A DNA stretch of 64,000 bases from assembly GCA_949152475.1 (NCBI GenBank), contig OX424568.1, positions 18,823,667-18,887,666 on the forward strand, read 5' to 3'. Position numbers and translations under genes: made by a program. This document shows positions 12,124-24,600 of this stretch, piece after piece. The notes under the pieces are model-generated. The model worked only from the letters and a program-made list of their open reading frames with translations, searched no databases and was not told the origin of the DNA. Numbering within the stretch: the first letter of the stretch is position 1; the number at the start of each line of letters is the position of its first letter. This DNA is from Terebella lapidaria. Taxonomy: Eukaryota; Annelida; Polychaeta; Terebellida; Terebellidae.

Positions 12124-12636
12124 AAAAAAGGCAACAACCAAGACACATGAATATTAGGTCGAACATGTCGAATTAGACAAATTAGTGAAGGGCAAATTTC
12201 CAGTGGTCTCATATAGGGTTTGACCAATTTGGGCAATAAAGCATGTGCTATTATCAAAATAAACAAGGAATGACATGAGATTTTCCAAAAGCATTCTGAA
12301 ACAAGCATTCGAAGCAAACAAACATCAGTTAAAAATTATGATTAATTAAAAGAACACATATGAAAAATATTCAAATACTGATAATAGAAACATTATGATC
12401 ATATATTGAGCATAAAGTCACTAGTGCTTGGATTGGGGCATTATGATGAAGCCTACAGACATCTAGCCACAGAAGGTAGTACATGGATGCATTATGACAC
12501 CACAATGATCATAATGCAACCATGGAATCTTTGCATCAGGGAAACACCACAGAGTGGGGAATTATGACTTCAACAGAGGTCTCAAGTTTGGCACAGGGCA
12601 TGAACAATCTCATTTGTTTCGAGTTTATCCACAAAC
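12124..12636. other. DGK intron 3, part next to exon 3
   Basis: AT-rich sequence between element C and the exon 3 donor. It contains no recognised exon, RNA gene or repeat. Confidence 0.5.
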
Positions 12637-12699
12637 CTTGGTATCTTTTGCATAATATAGCTTCCTAGATTTGAGTCTAAAATATCTTCTTCTCCAACG
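12637..12699 (-). CDS. DGKD/DGKH: DGK exon 3 (21 codons)
   Basis: The acceptor lies after a T-rich tract (tttttttccag) and the donor is AAG|GTTTGT. It encodes RWRRRYFRLKSRKLYYAKDT plus K, the basic second and third strands of the PH domain. It continues exon 2 in phase 0. The next exon is not visible on the minus strand down to position 1. Confidence 0.9.
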
Positions 12700-15600
12700 C
12701 TGGAAAAAAATTTAAAAACAATTTACCACACGTCAACTTATGATAAACTTATTTAAAACAATCTATATGTATATTATTATAGTCACATGGCTGTCTTTAA
12801 TTAATTATCATTCAAATATTTTCTAATATGAAATAATATAAATACCGGTTTGCATTTGACAGTCAGGCAATTAACTATAAAGTATGATATTAGGGTGTAA
12901 ACAATTGCACATTTCTAGCCAAACAAATTCAGCAATTGATGCACATAATATATATGATCTATTAATATAAATGAGTACATAATACACAATTATGCAAATT
13001 TTGCATGTGAGATGCAATTTACAACTTCCTTGTACTATTTAACTGTGTTTACCAAACAAATATGACAATTTATTATAATATACATACAGTATTAAATTTT
13101 TCAAAATACTAGTATTCAATTTTTTACTCACTTGAAATGATGAGGTCTGTTTCATTAGAAAACCATCTTTTATAGCTTTCTGCAATAAAAGAAAAGTACA
13201 CCGATTAAACTAGATTCTGATTTTTACTCCATAGAACTGACCTGCATAACTTTGTTCCAACAAAAATAAGTTTCTGTTGGGAAACAATGCAAGTGATAGA
13301 GAGAGTTCTCTTGCTTTATGACAGTAGGAACCAATGCAAATTCAAACAGATTATATATCAAACCAACCAAAGAACATTCGTTGCATAAGCTTTACCATTG
13401 ATGCAGCCAATGGCACTTTTTCCTGGAAACGGACTGGCCTACTTCATGACCAGCGATCGGATCAACGCCCAATACAAGGACAGTACAGCAGCACCGAGAG
13501 GAGAGCCGAGACCACAAATCATCAAGTAAGATCAAATGCAAAAAGCTTTCTCGGGTGCTTTTTCTCCTGTCCCTTCCCTTCTCTTCCTTGCAGGCTATTG
13601 AAAGTGGAGCAGACATCAAGGCTACTGATGATGAAGTCTTGGCCACCTCAATCCCCCCCCCCCCCCCCCAGGATTCCCGACAATGCCCCCATAGAAGTAT
13701 TCCCCAGGGTATGGGGACCAATTGCTCAGGGTCCCAGGTGCCGGGATTACCTTCAATATTGTCCCTGAGCGAGCAACGGCACGGTGCTTATTTCCCCGTG
13801 AAGTCAACGGCTTTTAGGTGGTGCGAGTGCATACTAATAAGTCCAAAGTTTCACCTATAACTATTACAAAGCATCCTTATGCTTATTCATCTTATATAAT
13901 GTCATAAAATCTTACATAATGTAAATATCTAGTCGATTGTGTACAGTTCGTCTGCAGGGAAAAATTCACACCACAGTAAATATTATCTGGTAAGGCTCGA
14001 TTTGACATTGACATTAAAGCTCACATTTTGTACATTTATTGGAATGTAGGATTTGCCTAAGTACATGAACATATCATTTATTTCAAATATTAAATTCAAT
14101 CAACTTGGTCTCGTAGAATAGATAGAAGTCTGCATATTCAATTTACGGTAACATTTTTCCCCCCTGATTTTTAGTAACTTGCATTCGGTAGGTGCTGTCA
14201 TATATATGTGTGATTTGTTACCCTATTGTGAATCTAAATCGGCACAAATGCATGCATAGCCAAGTTTCATGCAATCAACGTAAAGGATAAATCCTAGCGC
14301 TCAGTAAACATTTCATGAATACTTCCTGGCGACGACAAAAAATCATTAGAGCTACGAGATTATGGGGATGTTCTGTTGCGAAAATCATTGTCACCCGATT
14401 TAATACATTAAGACGGGAAGCCGCAACCCAACCGTCTCCTCATATTGTTTATCGACTCATCTCCATTAAAATTTTACCGCCACCCAGGAAAAAACTCATT
14501 AACGAGCCAAAGTGCTCGAGCCTGGGTCCACATAATCTCATGGAAGTTGTAGCGCTAGTTCCTGAGTTGATAATCGACTACACTTTGGCCCTAACTGATG
14601 ACATTACAGCGAATCGGGAAAGTTGTCATTGGGTCGGGAAAGTAGGAAAGCACAATTATCGTAGAGGGGGGCAACACCCTACTAACCGAGAGACCTTTGG
14701 AGGGGCTATTGTCCACCACAAGACCTTGACATAATGGACGCCTCGAGTCAACACTGAGAACTGGGCCGTCAGTGCAGGGAGTTTCTCCTGGGGATGGTTA
14801 TTGGGGGGATGTGAGGCGAATTGATTACAGGTTTTGATCATCAGCATTGGGCGGGAGTGCACTAGGGGTTGAATTAAAGGCATCGTCATCGCCATCGCCA
14901 TTGTTTTTTCTGGAGACAAGCGCTGACAATGATATAAGGTCTGCTCGTCCATGGACGCACTGGTATTGAAGAAAGGGGGCATGCAAATACTACCATGTCT
15001 CCTATTTGGTTGGAATATGATGCTTACCCAATAGTATACTATAGTATATGATAACGATGAGAACATATTATATCTGTACAGTGTCAGGAAGCAGATTCAT
15101 TAGAACTTGATCCAGGTCAAGGCAATGAGGCCTACTTTTCAAGGTTAATCTGAGTGTACATGTATGTCCCTGATCATAACTCCTTGCCTCTGGGGAACAT
15201 GAGATCCAGCTGATTAAACCATTAGATCTGCTACCTTCATCTCAAGTTGCTTATCAACTTGATCAATGGAAGATGAGTGTTCTAAAATACGGTCAGATTT
15301 CGAGAAGGTTGGTTTTTTCGGAACAAACATGAATGCATAGTGTTTTGTCTTGTCATACCTGAGCTAAAGACCACCTGTATCATGAGACCAGACTGGGACT
15401 TAAGATCACTCACACAGATCAATTCCCTGACCGAAATGGCTAGATGCACAGTTGGAACATCAGAAATAACTTTATATCTGTAGCGATTTTACGATTGATG
15501 GTTATTTGGTGCCGTGGTTGTTTCTCGTTGTGTTTATTTTTCGTATAGTCTTTTTGTAGTACCTCTCGTCTCTGTGTCCGGACGCTATAGACAATTAATA

Positions 15601-18600
15601 GTGAGACGTCCGCAATTCCATAGTATTTCTCTGGTTAGAGAAAAGTGCTGAAGACATATTAATTCAAAGACACGGGTTTTATTACCAAATTCGACAAGTT
15701 ACTCACTCACAAAATATATGAAATGTTTCCCCAAATTACACAGTGACCAGGTTTAGACTAAGTCACCGGGCTTTACAATAATAAAAGGTTACACCGGGTC
15801 CAGGTTTAGACTAAGACCCTGCTTTAACTTTAGGCATCCGAACTAGCGTCAGTCTCCTCCTACGCGAAGTCCATGCGGAGGTGAAGGTTCCCTGGCTCCG
15901 CAATTCTTCCGTCTCCGGAGGTAGATACTTGCGGAGGTCGTCTCGACGTCGTCCGCGGAGGTATTGCCGGTGCGGAGGTCCTCTGTCTCTGCGGAGGTCT
16001 TCCGCGCTGCGGAGGTCCTCTCTCTGCGGAGGTCTTCCGCGCTGCGGAGGTCCCGAGGCTCCGCAGAGTCTCCTCGTCCTTGCGGAGGGTCCTCCGCACG
16101 TCCTCTCCCTCGCCTGTCCAAAGGACAGAACCGTCTCAGGGTGATGTGTCTCCTCTGGTACCTTGCCCCGACTGACTCTCAGAGAGCTGTGGCTGCCTCC
16201 TTATATTGGGCTCTCCACCGGAAGCTGTTCTGCGCATGTGCATGCCTGGTCTTCCGCAAGCACGTGGCCGATCCTCCGCACGCACGTGGTCGAACCTCCG
16301 CAAGAACGTGATCACTCCTCCGCGGGTGGTTTTGCGGAGGAGGACGGTGGTTTTATGAGTTCGTTATATAAGTATGTTCTGGATAGTAATGTATTTGCAA
16401 CTCACTCGTCAAAGTTTTTGCGACTCCAAGCAACCAGCAGTTATTTTGATTCGATTTACTAGTATATCGGTAAAAGAAAGCACAGATCTTCGGTAAAAAG
16501 CACAGGTGAGTAAATTTGCGTGTATTACATTTGCTTAGCAAAATACTTTTTCTTTCAAAATAAAGATATCCCACTCATAGATGTAGATTGTCTATGTTAC
16601 AAGTGACAGCACAATACAATGCTGAAAGGAACATGTAATGGATTGAATTAATAAAACTTGCTTGCAACAAAGCTTTCAACTGTGTGATTACAGATTATGT
16701 CCTCAACAGCATAAACATTTTCGCGAGGAGGGCAATGCACTTTCACGTCAGTCATATGTGAGCTAGACTGCACTCATTAATTTGGCCGTATTGTATACAC
16801 ACATACATGTAGAAGAAGCCATGATGTGTCTTCATTCGAATGCTGACGAATCTAAATGTCACATCCATATGTCAATAAGTGAGAGCGACATTGTCAAACG
16901 TCTGGAATCGCGGACATTGTGACGTGAGAACGACCGTCCATCTGTCCGTCTCCGACGGGGTTCCCAAAGACTGGCCAATGAGATGCCCACCCACGAGGAC
17001 AGTTTGCCTATCAGTGCACCTTGCTAAGTACAGGTTCCAAGGACTGCCACCGAAGTCTCCCACTCGACTCAATGGCCGACCGACTGACAGGCTTCCATTC
17101 ACGAAACTGTCCGCAACAACAGAGATTCCGAGACTGAATGTATGAATGGCAAAACCTAATCAGTCAGGAGCACTCTGGGCCGTCCGCTCGCGATTATTGC
17201 CAAAGAATTCCTATCAAGGCGACACTTCACCCCCCCCCCCCCCCCCTTCAATAAACCTTGGCCTTGCGCAAGCAAAATGACCTTCGAAAATGTCAACACT
17301 AGCCAGGTGGGGGAAAAAAACTTTGGCCCCAACACTTGAGAGCTCCCACGTGGAAGCAGCTACGGCAACCCCAACTCCCCTCCCCCTCCCCCTCTGCCTG
17401 TCACCCTGTGAATGACCATCACTCAAAGTATGAGCCAAGTGCTTCCGTGACCTACTGCCAACCCTTCGTGACCTCAGCGACGGTCATCAATGGACGGCCA
17501 GGTGATTGAGAAAACATTCAGAACAAGTCACACTAGACGCACGCGTACGTCAACGCGACTCCTGACATTTCGACAAGTGCGATGGCGGCAGCCTCACAAG
17601 AACATAGCGTCACACAAAGAAACACTTTCTACTTCTTCTTCATCTTCTCCTTATCATGGCTGGTTTGTTCATCCCAGCGTAAGTGACACACTCCTTAGCC
17701 GCCGATACTGTGAGGGAATATCACGCGGGGGGATATTTAGACGTTTTGCCGCTCCGAGGTTTGACGTCATAGGCATTAGGAAGACGTAGGTTTTTTCTTT
17801 TCCCTGCATGGTGCGAGTGAGTGTGCATGTTCGGTAAGCAGTAAGGAGCAACTTTCAACTAAGTGCAGGACTCATCATACAAGACAGTCTTAAGTCTTGT
17901 CTTGGGGGGGGGGGGGGGGAGTGGTAAATGATATATATTGTAAATTGCAATAACATAGCCAGAGGAATGAGGACATTGTCCCCTTTTTTGCATTAGTAGT
18001 AGAATTATATACATGTACTGGTGTGGGTAGACCGCTGATACAACTTTGCAAATGTGCACTCCAGATAAATGTCACTATGTGAGTGATGACGCTGGAACTA
18101 TTCATGACAAATGTTCAGAGGTCAATGTTCTTGTGCAAGTATAAACAACAGTAAAAGATGCATAGTTGTTAATATAAATGAGTATGTTCAAGTATTAGGC
18201 GTTAAAAATCGAACTGGTCAGTAAATGATTAATGAGTAATGTCCATATAAACAAATCCTGAAAACCACATCGGGAATTCACACCAAATGGTCAGAAGATG
18301 TAGAATTTTGATTGAATTTTGATTCAAAATTTTGCGTGAAGATAATCGCCGTCATTTTGAAAATGTAGTGCAAGTAGAGCTTCATTGCAACACTAAACAC
18401 CAGAGACAATACCGCTCCAGGAACACCTGCAATAATAGGCCATAATCATCACACCACCCAAACACTCAACCAGCTACACCCCCAAGAGCACCGCTGACAT
18501 AATGCAGCCAGATATTCTTGCATCTATGGATGTATAGTACATGTGCCGCACAGTAGACGCAATATTGCAGTGTTTGCGGCAATATAAGCCAAGCCTGGGA

Positions 18601-21600
18601 CTTCAGGTAGCAGTAGATCTTGGACAATGATAAAGACATCACAAGGGAAGTACTCGGCCGGGCACGGCTCACCAGCTTATTACTCAAGGGTCAGGATACC
18701 AGCCGCTGTTAGATTTACTGTGTTTACAGCGCTGGGAAGTCACTATTGGTTAGTCCATGCCGTGGTCCTTTTTTTTTTTTGGAGGCGTACAAAGCAGCAC
18801 ATCCGGTCATTGTCAGGCCGGGTCCACAGAGGAAAAGGGGGAATCAAAGTCCCTTTGACAGTACCACGCCCCAGAAAAAAAAATATATTCTGATAGTTTG
18901 CTTCCTGTGGCTTTTGTAGGGAGTGTAGCTCTCTATTGTTGCATAAAACACACACACCAGGATTATAGTTTTTCATGGTGTATTTATTCCATCAAAAAAG
19001 TGAAGGTGGGTCGTCACAATAGCTCGAGAAAATATGGAAGAAATTTGAGAGTTTGTTGAGCAACATGCACATTTAATTCGTTTGTTTGATCAACACCCCA
19101 TCTTAGCTGCAGGACTTAATACGGCTCGCATACGCCACGTTAATCGGGAGCCGGAAGTAACGGCCTTGACTGTACATCAACCGAGTACAAACAAAAAGGC
19201 GAGACAATCAAGTAAAAGCAGCTACTCCACCGTCAAGGTTGACATCATATGACGTGCAATATGAGACAACAAGCTTACAGTGTGCAAGGGAAAACATATG
19301 GGGTGTGCAATCTAGTGGAGTGCAATGCCGTAGTCCCCACACGTAAAGAATGACCTCCCACCCCCCCCCCCCCCCAACCCCACCCCCTTCAACAAAATAA
19401 ACCAACCATTGCATATTACAGTCTCAATTCTGCTTGATGTAAGTGGACTGGTCAATTCTCATATATGCATGTGGAGCAAGGCGGTGCAAATTTATTTGCC
19501 GCAGCATGAATGAATGAATGGCGAGGCCGGATGTGCTATAACTCCTTGCTTGCCGTAGCCTAGTGTTAAATGGGGAGGTAGCGGGTTCCAAAAGGAAGGT
19601 GCGATTACACAAAAACGCACGCCAAACACAGGGAACTGCACGCGTGCGACAGTCAGTCACCCGGGTGAAAGTCGAGCGTTTGCCACTGTTTAGACTACTT
19701 AAGCCCAGGTGACAAAAGGTGTGGTTTGCACGTCCTAAATGTCATCACCATGGCAACAAAAATGATACATCTGCCATTGCCATGTTTTCTCAAGGTCTCA
19801 CCAGCTGAGTTTTCCCTTTCAAGGGGAGGACAGACGAATGGATAGACGGAAGGAATCACGGACTGTCGTACTTTCCTCAGAACAACCCTGGTCTCCCCAA
19901 ACAGGATCCTACTTGCCCTACATATACCTGCAAGCAACTGCATGTACATGATGTACTAGTGAACTTTGATGTTTAAGGTGACACTAACATTAGCAGCTTA
20001 CTAGTAATTACTAGGTCACCACTGGCAAGATGATACAACGAAGCGTGTAACCAATGCAACGGGCAACAGAGTACTGGTAATACACGATCATGAGTGCAGT
20101 GTGGGGTTATGATTGGTAATCTCAATATTGAATGACCTGCACATAAATTGATAGTGGATGATGCCCTCGGCGAAATCTCTGCCGGAAGGCTAGTAATTAG
20201 ATGACCTATGCATTATTCAGCAACCATGTCTCAATTTGACATTGACATAAGCTCGCATTTTGAACATTTATTGGATGGTACCATTTTCCTACTATATACA
20301 AAAAAAAACTCACATCATTTAGTTCAAACATTGAATTCAATCAACTTTGTCTCGCAGAATAGATAGCAAAGTCTGCATATCTCAATTTACAACTCTAGGT
20401 TCTTTCCAGATTTTTAGTAACTTGCATTCGGTAGGTGCTGTCATATATATATTTGTGTGATTTGTTACCCCATCGTGAATCTAAATCGGCACGAATGCAT
20501 GCATAGCCAAGTTTCATGCAATCAACGTAAAGGATAAATCCTAGGGCTCACTCAACATTTCATGAATACTTCCTGGCGACGACAAAAATCATTAGCGCTA
20601 CGAGATTATGTGGACGTTCTGTCGCGAAAATCATTGTCACCCGATTTAATACATGAAGACGGGAAGCCACAACCCAACAGTCTCCTCATATTGTTTATCG
20701 ACTCATCTCCATTAAAATTTTACCGTCACCCACGAAAAACTCAATAAAGAGCCAAAGTGCTCGAGCCTGGGTCCACATAATCTTGTGGAAGTTGTAGCGC
20801 TAGTTCCTGAGTTGATAATCGACTACACTTCGGCCCTAACTGATGACATTACAGCGAATCGGGTAAGTTGTCACTGGGTCGGAGAAGTGGGAAAGCACAA
20901 TTATCGTAGATGGGGGCAACACCCTACTAACCGAGAGACCTTTTGGGGGGCTATTGTCCACCACGAGACCTTGACATAATGGACGCCTCGAGTCAACATT
21001 GAGAACTGGGCCGTCAGTGCAGGGCGCTTGTCCTGGGGATGGTTATTGGGGGGATGTGGGGCGAATTTATCACAGGTTTTGATCTTCATCATCGGGCGGG
21101 AGTGCACTTAGGTTGAATTAAAGGCATCGTCATCGCTATTGTTTTTTCTGACAATGATATAAGGTCTGCCCGTGCATGGACACACTGGTATATTGAAGAA
21201 AGGGGATGCAAATACGACAATGTTGCCTATATGGTTGGAACATGATGCTTACCCAATGGTATATATGATAACGATGAGAACATATTATATCTGTACAGTG
21301 TCCTCATAAAGCACATTCATAAGAACTTGATCCAGGTCAAGGCAATGAGGCCTACTTTTCAAGGTTAATCTGAGTGTACATGTATGTCCCTGATCATAAC
21401 TCCTTGCCTCTGGGGAACATGAGATCCAGCTGATTAAACCATTATATCTGCTACCTTCATCTCAAGTTGCTTATCAACATGATCAATGGGAGATGAGTGT
21501 TCTAAAATACAGTCAGACTCGAGAAGATTGTTTTCGAAACAAAAATGAATGCATAGTGTTTTGTCTTGTTGTCATACCCGAGCTAAAGACCACCTGTATC

Positions 21601-24600
21601 ACGAGACCAGACTGGGACTTAAGATCACTCACACAGATCAATTCCCTGACCGAAATGGCTAGATCCACAGTTGGAACATCAGAAATAACTTTATAAGTAC
21701 CGGTATGTTCTGGAAAGTAGTGTCTTTGCGACTCACTTGTAAAAGTTTGTGACTCCAAGCAACCAGCAGTTATTTCAATTCGATTTACTAGTATATCGGT
21801 AAAAGAAAGCACAGATCTTCGGTAAAAAGCAAAGGTGATTAAATTTGCGTGTATTACATTTGCTTAGCAAAATACTTTTTCTTTCAAAATAAAGATATCC
21901 CACTCATAGATGTAGATTGTCTATGTTACAAGTGACAGCACAACACAATGCTGAAAGGAACATGTAATGGATTGAATTAATAAAACTTGCTTGCAACAAA
22001 GCTTTCAACCGTGTGATTACAGATTATGTCCTCAACTGTGCAGCATAAACATTTTCGCGAGGAGGGCAATGCACTTTCACGTCAGTCATATCTGAGCTAG
22101 ACTGCACTCATTAATTTGGCCGAATTGTATACACACATACATGTTGAAGAAGCCATGATGTGTCTTCATTCGAATACTGACGATTCTAAATGTCACATCC
22201 ATATGTCAATAAGTGAGAGCGACATTGTCAAACGTCTGGAACTGCGGACTTTGTGACGTGAGACCCTCCGTCCGTCTGTCCATCTCCGACGGGGTTCCCA
22301 AGGACTGGCCAATGAGACGCCCACCCACGTGGACGAATTCGCCCATCAGTGCACCTTGCTAAGTACAGGTTCCAAGGACTGCCACCGAAGTCTCCCACTC
22401 GACTCAATGTCCGACCGACTGACAGGCTTCCATTCACGAAACTGTCCGCAACAACAGAGACTCCGAGACTGAATGTATGAATGGCAAAACCTAATCAGTC
22501 AGGAGCACTCTGGGCCGTCCGCCCGCGATTATTGCCAAAGAATTCCCGCCAAGACGACACTTCACCCCCCCCCCCCCCTCCCCTCACTAAACCTTGGCCT
22601 TGCGCAAGCAAAATGACCTTCGAAAATGTCAACACTAGCCAGGTGGGGGAAAAAACAAACTTTGGCCCCAACACTTGAGAGCTCCCACATGGAAGCAGCT
22701 ACGGCAACCCCAACTCCCCTCCCCCCTCCTCCCGCTTGTCCCCCCATGAATGACTGTCACTCAAAGTATGAGCCAACCCTTCGTGACCTCAGTAACTGCC
22801 ATCAATGGACGGCCAGGTGATTGAGAGAGCATGTCACACTAGACGCACGCGTACGTCAACGCGACTCCTGACATTTCGACAAGTGCGATGGCGGCAGCCT
22901 CACAAGAACATAGCGTCACACAAAGAAACACTTTCTACTTCTTCTTCATCTTCTCCTTATCATGGCTGGTTTGTTCATCCCAGCGTAAGTGACACACTCC
23001 TTAGCCGCCGATACTGTGAAGGAATATCACGCGGGGGATATTTAGACGTTTTGCCGCTCCGAGGTTTGACGTCATAGGCATTAGGCAGACGTAGGTTTTT
23101 TCTTTTCCCTGCACGGTGCGAGTGAGTGTGCATGTTCGGTAAGCAGTAAGGAGCGACTTTCTACTAAGTGCAGGACTCATCATACAAGACAGTCTTAAGT
23201 CTCGTCTTGGGGGAGGGGGGGGGGGGGGGGGGGTAAATGTTATATATTGTAAACTGCAACAACATAGCCAGAGAAATGAGGACATTGTCCCCTTTTTTGC
23301 ATTAGTAGTAGAATTATATACATGTACTGGTGTGGGCAGAACGCTGATACAACTTTGCAAATGTGCACTCCAGATAAATGTCACTATGTGAGTGATGACG
23401 CTGGAACTATTCATGACAAATGTTTAGGGGTCAATGTTCTTGTGCAAGTATAAACAACATTAAAAGATGCATAGTTGTTAATAAATGAGTATGTTCAAGT
23501 ATCAGGCACTGAAAATAAAATTGGTCAGTAAAAGATTGATGAGTAATGTCCATATTTGAACAAATCCTGAAAACACACATCAGGAATTCACACCAAAGGT
23601 CAGAAGATATAGAATTTTGATTGAATTTTGATTCAAGTTTTTGCGTGAAGATAATCGCCGTCATCTTGAAAATCCAGTGCGAGTAGAGCTTCATTGCAAC
23701 ACTAAACACCAGAGACAATACCACTCCAGGAACACCTGCAATAATAGGCCATAATCATCACACCACCCAAACACTCAACCAGCTACACCCCCAAGAGCAC
23801 CGCTGACATAATGCAGCCAGATATTCTTGCATCTATGGATGTATAGTACATGCGCCGCACTATAGACGCAATATTGCAGTGTTTGCGGCAATATAAGCCA
23901 AGCCCGGGAGTTCAGGTAGCAGCAGATCTTGGACAATGATAAAGTCATCACAAGGGAAGTACTCGGCCGGGCGCGGCTCACCAGCTTATTACTCAAGGGT
24001 CAAGATACCAGCCCCTATTAGGTAGATTTACTGTGTTTACAGCGCTGGGAAGTCACTATTGGTTAGTCCATGCCGTGGTCCGTTTTTTTTTTTTTTTTGA
24101 GGCGTACAAAGCAGTGCATCCGGTCATTGTCAGGCCGGGTCCACAGAGGAAAGGGGGAATCAAAGTCCCTTTGACAGTCCCAAGCCCCGAAAAAAAAAAA
24201 AATATTCTGATAGTTTGCTTCCTGTGGCTTTTGTAGGGAGTGTAGCTCTCTATTGTTGCATAAAAAAGAGGGACACACACACCAGGATTATAGGTTTTCA
24301 TAGTGTATCTATTCCATCAAAAAAGTGGAGGCCGATCGTCACCATAGCTCGAGAAAATATGGAAGGAATTTGAGAGTTTGTTGAGCAACATGCACATTTA
24401 ATTTGTTTGTTTGATCAACACCTCATCTTAGCTGCAGGAATTAATATGGCTCAAACATGCCACGTTAATCGGGAGCCGGAAGTAACAGCCTTGACTGTAC
24501 ATCAATGGAGTACAAACAAAAAGGCGAGACAATCAAGTAAAAGCAGCTACTCCACCGTCAAGGTTGACATCTGACGTGCAATATGAGACAACAAGCTTAC

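Larger units (their letters stand above)
13996..20229 (+). repeat. Large tandem duplication, copy 1 (about 6.2 kb) in DGK intron 1
   Basis: It starts at ctcgatttgacattgac and aligns along its whole length with 20230-25534 in the same orientation and order. Shared landmarks include 14315/20562, 16879/22235, 17582/22888, 18480/23790 and 19700/25015. The copies abut head to tail at ctc[g/a]atttgac. Identity looks high but is not uniform: single-base changes, short indels and homopolymer length differences are scattered throughout. Copy 1 has an extra 0.89-kb block (15476-16366). It contains one start-exon candidate on the plus strand. Confidence 0.92.

Noticed and set aside
13334-13768. Possible plus-strand gene (GTFSWKRTG-like peptide, two exon-like blocks)
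   Set aside because: Splice-like signals exist, but no frame gives a recognisable domain, and a poly-C tract interrupts it.
18050-18160. Cys-containing plus-strand frame (DKCHYVSDDAG) present in both copies as a later exon of the nested gene
   Set aside because: The acceptor is weak, the two copies differ in whether the frame is open upstream, and no family is recognised.
18466-23996. Minus-strand frames kept in both tandem copies (18466-18687 and 23775-23996; 19695-19949 and 25012-25260)
   Set aside because: The whole duplicated DNA is similar, so a shared open frame is no evidence. Changes between copies fall at all codon positions and no domain is seen.
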